A stretch of DNA of 26,810 nucleotides from Patescibacteria group bacterium (GTDB taxonomy: Bacteria; Patescibacteriota; Patescibacteriia; Patescibacteriales; VMTK01), in assembly GCA_018896595.1 (NCBI GenBank), contig JAHIME010000033.1:1-26810 (forward strand), given 5' to 3'. Under the pieces are notes generated by a model. The model saw only the letters and a program-made list of their open reading frames with translations. It was not told the DNA's origin and did not search any database. Shown piece by piece: positions 14,606-22,093 of the stretch. Position 1 is the stretch's first letter, and the number at the start of each line of letters is the position of its first letter. The position numbers and the translations under genes were made by a program.

Positions 14606-14674
14606 ATGCTTAAAGTTCAAAATCTAAAAGCCGGGTATAATGGAATGGAAATTCTGCATGGCGTTGATTTGTAA
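14606..14674 (+). pseudogene. livF relic, 22 residues then stop
   Basis: This short frame reads MLKVQNLKAGYNGMEILHGVDL and stops. It matches the start of livF at 16566, with a stretch of about 39 nt identical, and the similarity ends abruptly at the stop. It has an AGGAG ribosome site (14592-14596) 9 nt before the ATG, which livF itself lacks. It follows livK1 exactly as livF follows livK2, so it is the remnant of a second livF left by a tandem duplication and later truncated. Confidence 0.85.
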
Positions 14675-14690
14675 AAATAATCATCGCCGC

Positions 14691-14718
14691 TTGTTTTTTG
14701 TTTCATTTATGATACAAT
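14691..14718 (+). promoter_or_regulatory. Promoter of the toxin-antitoxin pair
   Basis: TTGTTT (14691-14696), a 16-nt spacer and TACAAT (14713-14718) lie 25 nt before the MntA-like ATG and directly after the livF relic. The module therefore appears to carry its own promoter. Confidence 0.5.
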
Positions 14719-14742
14719 TACAACATAAAATAATGCACATTT

Positions 14743-15048
14743 ATGAATAAACAACAAATCAAAAAACAAATTTTTCAGGCGATTGAAAATAGCGCCTTAA
14801 AAGAAGATATTAAAAAAGTTTCTTTGTTCGGGTCATATTTAACCGGCAAGCCAAGAGCAAACAGCGATATTGACATACTTATTGAATTTGAGCCGGGCGC
14901 AACGGTTGGATTTTTCAAGCTGGCTAAAATTAAAAGAAGTTTAGAAAGTTCCGTTAAAAAACAAGTTGATTTATTAACCCCGGAAGCTCTTAGTAAATTT
15001 TTTAGGGCGGAGGTTATAAATAAAGCTGAAACTCTTTATGAAAAATGA
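14743..15048 (+). CDS. mntA: MntA-like nucleotidyltransferase antitoxin
   Basis: A minimal nucleotidyltransferase of 101 residues with the GSX10DXD active site: GSYLTGKPRANSDIDILIEF, with a third candidate carboxylate in KKQVDLLTP. In characterised MntA/HepT pairs the transferase adenylylates a tyrosine of the HEPN toxin and so silences it. The reading frame overlaps hepT by 11 nt, as is usual for these two-gene modules. All catalytic residues appear intact, so this should be an active antitoxin. It is inserted between the livF relic and livK2. Confidence 0.9.
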   Translation: MNKQQIKKQIFQAIENSALKEDIKKVSLFGSYLTGKPRANSDIDILIEFEPGATVGFFKLAKIKRSLESSVKKQVDLLTPEALSKFFRAEVINKAETLYEK

Positions 15049-15382
15049 TTTTGTTTATCTAAAACATATTTTAGAGTCAATCAAACAAATTGATAATTAT
15101 TTGCGCGACGTTGATTATAAATCTTTTTCAAAAGACGATATGATGGTTAACGCCACTGTGCGATGTCTGGAGATTATTGGCGAAGCGGTTAATAATCTTA
15201 GTAAAGAATTTATAAGCCGCCATGCTGAAATTGATTTTCGCGACATCATTGATATGCGTAATTTTTTAATACACGAATATTTTGGCGTTAACAAAAAAAT
15301 AGTGTGGGATACCTGCAAGACTGATTTGCCAGGCCTAAAAAAAATTGTTTCGCGTATTTTAAAAAATAACGCTAATAATTAA
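15038..15382 (+). CDS. hepT: HepT-like HEPN ribonuclease toxin
   Basis: A 114-residue all-helical HEPN protein with the RX4HXY motif RNFLIHEYFGV, the RNase active site whose tyrosine is the adenylylation target of MntA. Other family features are ATVRCLEIIGEAVNNLSKEF and DIIDMRNF. ATG at 15038 lies within the end of the antitoxin gene (11-nt overlap), so translation is coupled. The motif is complete, hence a functional toxin is expected. The pair probably acts in stabilisation or stress response; its physiological role cannot be read here. Confidence 0.9.
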   Translation: MKNDFVYLKHILESIKQIDNYLRDVDYKSFSKDDMMVNATVRCLEIIGEAVNNLSKEFISRHAEIDFRDIIDMRNFLIHEYFGVNKKIVWDTCKTDLPGLKKIVSRILKNNANN

Positions 15383-15398
15383 CTTAATCAACAAATTT

Positions 15399-16556
15399 AT
15401 GACAAAAAACGCAAAAATCATTATCGGCGCAATCGTCGCCGTTGTTATTATCGGAGGGATTTGGTACGGGGCAGGCAGGAAGCCGGCGCCGATTGAAACT
15501 GAAAAAGAGCCGATTAAAATAGGGTTTATTGCTCCTCTTAGCGGAGAGGCGGCGAGCTATGGCGAGTTTGTCGTTAAAGCATTTAAACTAGCCATAGAGG
15601 ATTATAATAGCACGCACAAAAATTTAAATTTTGAAGTCATTTACGAAGATGGGAAATGTGACGGGAGCCAAGCCGTTACCGCCATAAACAAATTAATTAA
15701 TGTTGACAAAATAAAATATGTAATTGGTGGTCTTTGTAGCAGTGAGACATTGGCGATGGTACCGGTAGCCGAGAGCAATAAAATCATTCTTTTTTCTCCT
15801 GGTTCAGGTAGCCCTGATATTACCAATGCTGGCGATTATATTTTTAGAAACTTAGCTTCAGATGATTATACTGCTAAAGAAATCGCTAAAATTGCGATAA
15901 GAAATAACGATAAAGAAATCGGATTAATTACTGAAAATTTAGATTATCCGCAAACCTTAAAAAAAGCTTTTAAAGATTACTATACTTCTCAGGGCGGGAT
16001 AATAAAGTTAGACGAAACATTTAACCCTGGTGAAACTGATTTCAGGACGATTATTACAAAAGCTAAGTTCCAAAATGTAAATCAACTTTACCTTGTTGCT
16101 CAAACTTATAAAACAACCGCTTTGATTCTCAAACAAATGAAAGAGTTAAATTATAATCCAAAGCTTTATACGAACGAGGTGACAGTTAGCGAAGAAGCAC
16201 TAAAATATTATGATTCTAGCTACAAAGGATTAGTTGAAGGCGCAATATTTACTCAGCCAAAGTTTGATGAAAGCAATCCTATGGCAAGCGATGTTTTGGC
16301 AAAATTTAAAGAAAAATATGGCTCAAATGAAGGTCCGATACCACCAGTTTACATTGCGACTTATTACGATTCGGTGTATCTTTTAGGTGAAGCGATAGAG
16401 AAAGTCGGGGATAATCCGGATAAAATAAAGGATTATTTTTATACGGTAAAAAATTGGGAGGGTGCGGTTGGTAAATTTAGCTTTGATCAAAACGGTGATG
16501 CCGTAACTGATGTTGAAGCAAAAACTGTAAAAAATGGAGAGATTGTTTCTTTTTAG
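15399..16556 (+). CDS. livK: HAAT-family solute-binding protein, copy 2 (LivK-like)
   Basis: 385 residues with the same N-terminal anchor and linker as copy 1 (IIGAIVAVVIIGGIWYGAGR, then PIETEKEPIKIG), after which the sequences part. The binding fold includes APLSGEAASYGEF, AIEDYNSTHKNLNFEVIYED and GETDFRTIITKAKFQNVNQLYLV. Like copy 1 it has no lipobox cysteine, so it is likely held by an uncleaved N-terminal helix. livF follows after 9 nt. The spread of differences in the ligand-facing loops suggests a different substrate from copy 1. Confidence 0.88.
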   Translation: MTKNAKIIIGAIVAVVIIGGIWYGAGRKPAPIETEKEPIKIGFIAPLSGEAASYGEFVVKAFKLAIEDYNSTHKNLNFEVIYEDGKCDGSQAVTAINKLINVDKIKYVIGGLCSSETLAMVPVAESNKIILFSPGSGSPDITNAGDYIFRNLASDDYTAKEIAKIAIRNNDKEIGLITENLDYPQTLKKAFKDYYTSQGGIIKLDETFNPGETDFRTIITKAKFQNVNQLYLVAQTYKTTALILKQMKELNYNPKLYTNEVTVSEEALKYYDSSYKGLVEGAIFTQPKFDESNPMASDVLAKFKEKYGSNEGPIPPVYIATYYDSVYLLGEAIEKVGDNPDKIKDYFYTVKNWEGAVGKFSFDQNGDAVTDVEAKTVKNGEIVSF

Positions 16557-16565
16557 TGATGAAGT

Positions 16566-17267
16566 ATGCTTAAAATAGTTAATCTAAAAGCCGGGTATAA
16601 TGGAATGGAAATTCTGCATAATGTTGATTTGGAAGTCGGACCTGCGGAAATCGTCGCCTTGATTGGTCCCAATGGCGCCGGCAAATCAACTCTGTTAAAA
16701 AGCATTTTTAATCTGGCTGAAATTTATTCCGGCAAAATTATTTTCAAAGACAAGGATGCAACAAAATTGCCGACTCACAGTTTAATTTACGAAGGAATAA
16801 GCTATGTGCCGCAGGGAAGGCAGGTTTTTCCCGATTTGACCGTTCGGGAAAATTTGGAAATGGGCGCTTTCAGCTTAAATAATAACGAGTTAATTAAAAG
16901 AAACATCGCTGATGTTTTTGATAAATTTCCGTCCTTGAAAGAAAAACAGGATGACTACGCTTTTACTTTATCCGGCGGCCAACAGCAAATACTGGCTATC
17001 GGCAGAGCATTAATCCAAGATCCGGAGCTTTTGCTTTTAGACGAGCCGTCTTTGGGCTTGGCGCCAAAGACAAGAAAGGAAATTTTTGAAAAAATCATTA
17101 AAATCAAAAACGAAGGCATTTCAATCTTGATGGTTGAGCAAAACGCCAAACAAGCCGTTGCCATAGCGGACAAAACTTATGTTATGGAAAATGGAAAAAT
17201 TGTTTTTGTTGGCGGAAAAGAAATTCTTGACGATGAAAGGATAAAAAATGTTTATCTGGGCGAATAG
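16566..17267 (+). CDS. livF: Branched-chain amino acid-type ABC transporter ATPase, LivF
   Basis: The 233-residue second ATPase of the importer: Walker A GPNGAGKS at 34-41, Q-loop region YVPQGRQVFPDLTVRENLEMG, signature LSGGQQQ from 135, Walker B LLLLDEP with D159, and MVEQNAKQAVAIADKTYVMENGKIV, all typical of LivF. Complete and intact. Its first 20 or so codons are duplicated at 14606. It converges on the RNase J gene with only 4 nt between the two stop codons and no hairpin terminator in the gap. Confidence 0.94.
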   Translation: MLKIVNLKAGYNGMEILHNVDLEVGPAEIVALIGPNGAGKSTLLKSIFNLAEIYSGKIIFKDKDATKLPTHSLIYEGISYVPQGRQVFPDLTVRENLEMGAFSLNNNELIKRNIADVFDKFPSLKEKQDDYAFTLSGGQQQILAIGRALIQDPELLLLDEPSLGLAPKTRKEIFEKIIKIKNEGISILMVEQNAKQAVAIADKTYVMENGKIVFVGGKEILDDERIKNVYLGE

Positions 17268-17271
17268 CAAT

Positions 17272-19086
17272 TTAAACCTTTATCACTACCGGCAGAACCA
17301 TGGGCCTGCGCTTGGTTCTGCTGAATAAAAATTGTCCGACATCGTTTCTTATCTTGTTTTTAATATAATCGTCATTGGCCGGAACGCGCGGATCATGCTC
17401 TTTCACTATTTTTTTAACTCTCATGCGGGTGCTTTCAATCAGCTCCCTGTTCTCTTTCATATAAACAAAGCCGCGGGAAATAATATCGGGGTTGCCGATG
17501 GGTTCGCCTGTTTTTGAATCAATCGTGGCGATAACAACAATCATGCCGTCCTCGGACATAACGCGGCGGTCGCGCAGGACTATATTTGAAACATCGCCGA
17601 CGCCGAGCCCGTCAACCATAACATAGTCGGTCGGCGCTTTTTCTTCGGTAAGCCGGCCGACGGTTTCCTCGCCGCGCTTTGAAAATTCAATAATTTGCCC
17701 GTTGTCAGCCACAAAAATATTTTCTTTCGCTATGCCGACTTGCTCGGCCAGCTCGGCGTGGGCGCGCAGCATATAGTGGCTGCCTTCTATGGGCAGAAAA
17801 TACTTGGGTTTTAAAAGACGCATCATTAATTTTAAATCTTCCTGCTTGGCATGTCCGCCGGCATGCACATCCATCATGATGTAATGGATAACTTTCGCGC
17901 CCTGGCGCACTATCATATCCTTTAAGTTCTGGATGGTTCGCTCGTTGCCCGGAATGATTGAGGAGGAAAAAATAACCGTATCGCCCGGCTTTAAAGAAAT
18001 AAGGCGGTGCTCCCTGTTGACCACCCGCATTAAAAAAGCGTTGGCTTCGGCTTGGGCGCCTGTGCCTAAAATAATAATTTTATCATCAGGCGATTGCCTG
18101 AGCTCGGCGTCGCGGATTAAAATGCGCGGATTAAATTTAAGATAACCGATTTGGTGCGCGATTTCCACATTGCCGTTCATGCTTCTTCCTTGAAGATAAA
18201 TTTTTCTTCCGTGTTTATGGGCTAAATCAAATATTTTTTGGATGCGGCTTAATTGGGACGCGAAAGTGCCGATAATAATGCGGCCGGTTATTTTTTCAAA
18301 TAACTTGTCAATCTCATCGCCGATTGACGATTCTGAAATTTGATAGCCCGATTCAGTTGAATCGGTGGAATCGGACATCAAAAAAAGAACCCCTTTGCCG
18401 CCGATTTGGGCGATTCTGTTCAAGTCCGCCGGCTTGTCGTTAACCGGCGAATAATCAATTTTAAAATCTCCGGTATGAATAATAACGCCTATCGGAGTAT
18501 TGACAACAACGGCGAAAGAATCAGGGATAGAATGGTTGACGCGCAAAAATTCAACTTTAAACGCCTTGCCAAGCTGCAAGCTTGAGGTTTCGTTGATTTC
18601 AGCGATATTTAATTTAGGGCATTGCCTGAATTCCTCGCAGCGCTTGCGTATCAAGCCGGCGGTTAGTTTTCCCGTAAAAATCGGCGGATTGCCCAGTTGG
18701 CCGATTAAATGCGGAATCGCCCCGATGTGGTCGTAATGCCCGTGAGTAATAATCACTCCGCGGATTTTGTCGGCTTTATTTTTTAAATACGAAATATCCG
18801 GAATAATATAATCAATGCCGGGCATATCCTCTTCCGGAAACTGCAGTCCCATATCAATAATAATAATATCATCATCGTATTCCATCACGGTCATGTTTCT
18901 TCCGACTTCTTCAAGCCCGCCCAAGCACATTATTCTTAATTTATTTTTGGAATCGATGATATGCTCCGGCTTCGCTCGGATGCTTCTGAAAGGCCGGGCA
19001 ATCGGTTTGACGTTGGTTTTAGTTGTTTGTGTTTTTGTTGTTCTCCCGCCTCGGCTTGAGGCGAGGGGTTTGTACTTTGTAATCAT
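17272..19086 (-). CDS. rnj: Ribonuclease J
   Basis: A metallo-beta-lactamase/beta-CASP nuclease with 5' exonuclease and endonuclease activity on RNA. 604 residues: a basic low-complexity N-terminal extension of about 48 residues, the MBL fold from LRIMCLGGLEEVGRNMTVMEY, the metal motif THGHYDHIG (H115, H117, D119, H120), HTGDFKID, the beta-CASP stretch GTFASQLSRIQKIFDLA, SSSIIPGNE, DVHAGGHA and the GSHYMLRAHAELA region, followed by the RNase J C-terminal domain. The motif has Y where Bacillus has E. The extension is partly encoded by a GC-rich palindrome (19047-19063). tRNA-Leu lies 43 nt upstream on the same strand. Confidence 0.95.
   Translation of the reverse strand: MITKYKPLASSRGGRTTKTQTTKTNVKPIARPFRSIRAKPEHIIDSKNKLRIMCLGGLEEVGRNMTVMEYDDDIIIIDMGLQFPEEDMPGIDYIIPDISYLKNKADKIRGVIITHGHYDHIGAIPHLIGQLGNPPIFTGKLTAGLIRKRCEEFRQCPKLNIAEINETSSLQLGKAFKVEFLRVNHSIPDSFAVVVNTPIGVIIHTGDFKIDYSPVNDKPADLNRIAQIGGKGVLFLMSDSTDSTESGYQISESSIGDEIDKLFEKITGRIIIGTFASQLSRIQKIFDLAHKHGRKIYLQGRSMNGNVEIAHQIGYLKFNPRILIRDAELRQSPDDKIIILGTGAQAEANAFLMRVVNREHRLISLKPGDTVIFSSSIIPGNERTIQNLKDMIVRQGAKVIHYIMMDVHAGGHAKQEDLKLMMRLLKPKYFLPIEGSHYMLRAHAELAEQVGIAKENIFVADNGQIIEFSKRGEETVGRLTEEKAPTDYVMVDGLGVGDVSNIVLRDRRVMSEDGMIVVIATIDSKTGEPIGNPDIISRGFVYMKENRELIESTRMRVKKIVKEHDPRVPANDDYIKNKIRNDVGQFLFSRTKRRPMVLPVVIKV
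19047..19063. repeat. GC-rich mini-palindrome inside the rnj 5' end
   Basis: CGCCTC-GGCTT-GAGGCG lies in frame in the RNase J N-terminal extension, where it encodes part of LASSRGG. Similar GC-rich palindromes occur at 4536-4548 and 8747-8760, and a related GC-rich tandem at 21061-21110. Probably a dispersed repeat that inserts in tolerant sites. Confidence 0.5.
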
Positions 19087-19129
19087 AAGTTTTTATTGTT
19101 TTGTTAATTTTTTATAATTATTGGTTTTG

Positions 19130-19213
19130 TGGGGATGGAGAGATTTGAACTCTCACGACATTGCTGCCACTAGCTCCTGAAGCTAGCGCGTCTACCAATT
19201 CCGCCACATCCCC
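19130..19213 (-). tRNA. tRNA-Leu (anticodon CAG)
   Basis: In minus sense GGGGATG pairs with CATCCCC. The anticodon stem CTAGC/GCTAG encloses TTCAGGA (anticodon CAG), followed by the long variable arm of a class II tRNA and a T arm with GTTCAAATC. It is 84 nt to the discriminator A. The next bases are CAA, so CCA is not encoded. Confidence 0.96.
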
Positions 19214-19229
19214 GAAGTTTTATTATCCA

Positions 19230-21200
19230 TTACCAAATTATCTTCCTGCCCGTACTCACATACCAGTCGGCGATATTAGCGAAACGGTCGCGCGGCATCA
19301 AGATGATGTTTACCGCGAACCCCTTGATTTTTTTCGCCTGGACGTAAGTGTAGACAGGGCTGTAGAGGAAAAAAGCCGGCGCGTCTTCCGCGATAATTTC
19401 CTGAAATTTTTTATATTTCTCCTTGCGGACTTCTATATCATTAGTTAAGCGCGCATCTTCCAGTAATTGGTCAACTTCTTTGTTGCTGTAATTAGTGATA
19501 TTTAAGCCTCTTTCGTTGATTTGAGACGAGTGCCAAAAAACATAAGGGTCGGGATCGGCGCCGACAACTATGCTGTAAAGCAATACCGTAAAATTTCTAG
19601 GCTTAATTATATCATTCTGAATTTGGCTGGCGGCGATAATTTCAACGTTGGTTTTAATGTTAAGCTCTTGCCAAAAATTTTTAATAATTTCCGCTACTTC
19701 GTTGTTTTCCTTGTTGTCAACCGTGGTTAAATCAACGGTTAAAAATTCGTTATCTTTACTTCGCCACTTGCCCTTGCCCATGGCTAATTTGGCTTCCGCT
19801 TGTTTCTTTTTATTTTCATCATCCGAATTAGCGTCATCTTTCGCTTTGGCAATATCTTCGTCTGTTATTTCCGCCGCGATCCAGCCCGCTTCATCCAGCA
19901 ATTTAGCCGCGGTTTCTTTGTCGTATTGATATTTTTTTATTTCAGGGTTATACGCGAAACTGTCCGGCAAGATAGGGCTGTCAGCAAGCCGCGCCTCGTC
20001 ATTTAAGATTTGGCTGATTATTTTGTTTTTATCAATTGCCATTAAGAGCGCTTGGCGCGTTTTTTTATCTTTCAGAGCCGAATCGGATTGTTCGTTAAAA
20101 AATAGCGCGGTTAATTGAGGCAGGTTTAATTGGTAATAATTCAAATGGTCTTGCGCTATTATTTCTTCTTTGATTTGCCTCGGCAAATAACTGATGCCGT
20201 CAACAAGGCCTTCATTTAAAGCCGCCGCCGCCTCGGAGAAGCCGGGGAAAAATTTAAAGTTTAAATTTTCTATATGCGGCTCCTTATCGTAATAGCTGTC
20301 GTTAACGACTAAATTGTAAGATCTGATATTTCCGGATTTGTCCTTGACCAATGATTTGAATTTATATTGGCCGGAGCCGACAGGCTTTAAGTTTAATTCC
20401 GCCAGATTCGCCGCGCCGGGCGGGATTTGCTGCCATAAGTTTTGCGGCAAAATTCCAAAAGTTAATAATTCCAAAAAGGCGGCATACGGTTCGCTCAGAG
20501 TGAATTCCATAATTTCTTCATCAATCTTTTTAATCTCAACGCCGCCGAAGCTTGCCCTTAAAGGCGATTTATACTGGCTGTCTTTAATGGCGTTAAAGGT
20601 GAAAATTATGTCATCAATCGTCAGGTCGCTGCCATCGTGCCATTTTACGTCTTGCCTTATTTTAAAGGTGTAAATTTTATTGTCGCCGCTTATTTTATAT
20701 TCTTCAGCCAAGTCATTTACCAATTTGCCATTGCCGTCATGCTTGAATAATGACGAAAAGACCAGGCCGGCAATATCATTGTCAACATCGCTTACGTTCG
20801 CGTATAGCGGATTTATATATTTCGGCGCCCCTACCAGCCCTTCAGTATATTCTCCTCCGCTGATCGGCACGGTTTGCAGATGGGCTTGCAGAAATCTCGC
20901 GCTTAAAAGAAACAGATTAACAATAATCACGGCAAAGCAAATGCCGATAATCCAAATTTCTTGCCGGTTTAAGAATTTTTTAATGTATTTAAGCTGCTTG
21001 AAATTCGGCACTCTTGCCTTAGATAATGAAAAAACCAGCTTTTTGTCAAAGTTTACTTGCCCGCTTCGCCGGAGCTTCAGCGAGGCGAGCGAGGCGAGCC
21101 CGCGCCCGCTTAAATATTTAGCGAACAAACTAAAATTAGATAAAGTTTTTCTTGCTTTATTTAAAAAATAAATAATTTTGGAATTATTAGATGAGTCCAT
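19230..21200 (-). CDS. Membrane-anchored family 5 (oligopeptide-type) solute-binding protein
   Basis: A DppA/OppA-family binding protein of 656 residues. The family signature is clear: IYTFKIRQDVKWHDGSDLTIDDIIFTFNAI, KPVGSGQYKF, and ALKDKKTRQALLMAIDKNKII. Unusual features are an 80-residue basic N-terminal part preceding one transmembrane helix (82-104, IWIIGICFAVIIVNLFLLSARFL), a GC-rich tract coding GLASLASLKLRRSG at about 34-47, and a charged insertion at about 445-485 (DDANSDDENKKKQAEAKL). No permease or ATPase genes for peptide uptake are adjacent. It lies between secG and tRNA-Leu. Role in peptide uptake is likely but the partner is not visible. Confidence 0.85.
   Translation of the reverse strand: MDSSNNSKIIYFLNKARKTLSNFSLFAKYLSGRGLASLASLKLRRSGQVNFDKKLVFSLSKARVPNFKQLKYIKKFLNRQEIWIIGICFAVIIVNLFLLSARFLQAHLQTVPISGGEYTEGLVGAPKYINPLYANVSDVDNDIAGLVFSSLFKHDGNGKLVNDLAEEYKISGDNKIYTFKIRQDVKWHDGSDLTIDDIIFTFNAIKDSQYKSPLRASFGGVEIKKIDEEIMEFTLSEPYAAFLELLTFGILPQNLWQQIPPGAANLAELNLKPVGSGQYKFKSLVKDKSGNIRSYNLVVNDSYYDKEPHIENLNFKFFPGFSEAAAALNEGLVDGISYLPRQIKEEIIAQDHLNYYQLNLPQLTALFFNEQSDSALKDKKTRQALLMAIDKNKIISQILNDEARLADSPILPDSFAYNPEIKKYQYDKETAAKLLDEAGWIAAEITDEDIAKAKDDANSDDENKKKQAEAKLAMGKGKWRSKDNEFLTVDLTTVDNKENNEVAEIIKNFWQELNIKTNVEIIAASQIQNDIIKPRNFTVLLYSIVVGADPDPYVFWHSSQINERGLNITNYSNKEVDQLLEDARLTNDIEVRKEKYKKFQEIIAEDAPAFFLYSPVYTYVQAKKIKGFAVNIILMPRDRFANIADWYVSTGRKIIW
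21061..21110. repeat. GC-rich tandem tract inside the family 5 binding-protein gene
   Basis: A 9-mer CGAGGCGAG is repeated in tandem at 21081-21098 within about 50 nt that are far more GC-rich than the gene around them. It stays in frame and codes a short basic, serine-rich stretch in the N-terminal region before the membrane helix, where variation should be tolerated. Confidence 0.6.
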
Positions 21201-21206
21201 TTAATC

Positions 21207-21425
21207 TTATCCTTTATAGATAATACTGGCGAAAGAAATAAGAAAAAATAATATGGCGAGAACAATAGTCGCGATAAACAAAGTTTTTTCAATGCCGCGC
21301 TTTGTTTGGTAGACATTGCCGGAGCCGCCGAATATGCCCGAAAGGCCCGCGCCTCTATTTTGCAATAAGATCGCCGCTATCAGCAATACCGCTATAGTCA
21401 ATTGAACAATTTGTATTATTTTCAT
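21207..21425 (-). CDS. secG: Preprotein translocase subunit SecG
   Basis: The small accessory subunit of the SecYEG channel. 72 residues with two membrane helices (about 3-22 and 49-70) and the diagnostic loop LLQNRGAGLSGIFGGSGNVYQTKRGIEK. Six nucleotides separate it from the binding-protein gene downstream. It follows rplT on the same strand after 47 nt. Confidence 0.94.
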   Translation of the reverse strand: MKIIQIVQLTIAVLLIAAILLQNRGAGLSGIFGGSGNVYQTKRGIEKTLFIATIVLAILFFLISFASIIYKG

Positions 21426-21472
21426 AGTGGATAGTGAGAGAAGAGGATGAAATATAATATATCATGAATTTT

Positions 21473-21835
21473 TTATTTAGTCAAATCATTTTTTTCGCAC
21501 CGCTCTATTATCTTCGCCAGTATTTTTTTATTGTTCGCCGCTAAATCAGCTAAAATTTTTCGGTCCAACTCTATATTATTCTTTTTTAAAACATTGATAA
21601 ATTTTGAGTACGGCAAGCCATGCTCTCTGACAAAGGCGTTAATTTGAATTTGCCAAAGCCCGCGATTAGTTCTTTTTTTCTTTTTGCGGCCGACATAAGC
21701 ATGCGCTCCCGCTTTGGTGGCGGCGGTTTTAGCCAAACGTATTAATTTTTTTCTGCCCCATTTAAAACCTTTGACTTTTTTGAGCAATTTTCTTCGTTTT
21801 TTAACATGGGTTGTTCCTCGTTTAACTCTAGACAT
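21473..21835 (-). CDS. rplT: 50S ribosomal protein L20
   Basis: 120 residues starting MSRVKRGTTHVKKRRKLLKKVKGFKWGRKKLIRLAKTA, with RKKKKRTNRGLWQIQINAFVREHGLPYSKFINVLKKNNIELDRKILADLA: textbook L20. It binds 23S rRNA early in 50S assembly and in other bacteria also represses its own operon. It follows rpmI by 8 nt in the conserved infC-rpmI-rplT order. Confidence 0.98.
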   Translation of the reverse strand: MSRVKRGTTHVKKRRKLLKKVKGFKWGRKKLIRLAKTAATKAGAHAYVGRKKKKRTNRGLWQIQINAFVREHGLPYSKFINVLKKNNIELDRKILADLAANNKKILAKIIERCEKNDLTK

Positions 21836-21843
21836 AAAGAAGT

Positions 21844-22041
21844 TTAGTTATATGGCATTAATTGTTTAATGGTTTTGACGCTGCCTTTATCGGCATTAAC
21901 ATCGCGGCGTTTGCGCCGCGTAATTACCCCGGATTCTCGGGCGTTAAAGTGGCCCTGCCCCGCTTTTCTACGCTTTACTTTCTTGGTTTTTGTTATGGTA
22001 AAACGTTTACTGGTAGCTTTATGCGTTTTAATCTTTGGCAT
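21844..22041 (-). CDS. rpmI: 50S ribosomal protein L35
   Basis: 65 residues, MPKIKTHKATSKRFTITKTKKVKRRKAGQGHFN..., the usual size and basic character, with the KTHKATSKRF start and RRKRRDV region of L35. It is 52 nt downstream of infC; that gap contains a short hairpin followed by seven T (22060-22080). Confidence 0.97.
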   Translation of the reverse strand: MPKIKTHKATSKRFTITKTKKVKRRKAGQGHFNARESGVITRRKRRDVNADKGSVKTIKQLMPYN

Positions 22042-22059
22042 AAAATTATAACTATAAAC

Positions 22060-22080
22060 AAAAAAACAGGCGAAAACCTG
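22060..22080 (-). terminator. Weak hairpin with T-tract between infC and rpmI
   Basis: In minus sense CAGG-TTTTCG-CCTG is followed by seven T. The stem is only 4 bp. An upstream AAACC could pair with GGTTT and compete with it. It may be a leaky attenuator of rpmI-rplT; L20 autoregulation acts in this operon in E. coli and Bacillus, but nothing here proves it. Confidence 0.3.
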
Positions 22081-22093
22081 ATCTCTTGGTTTG

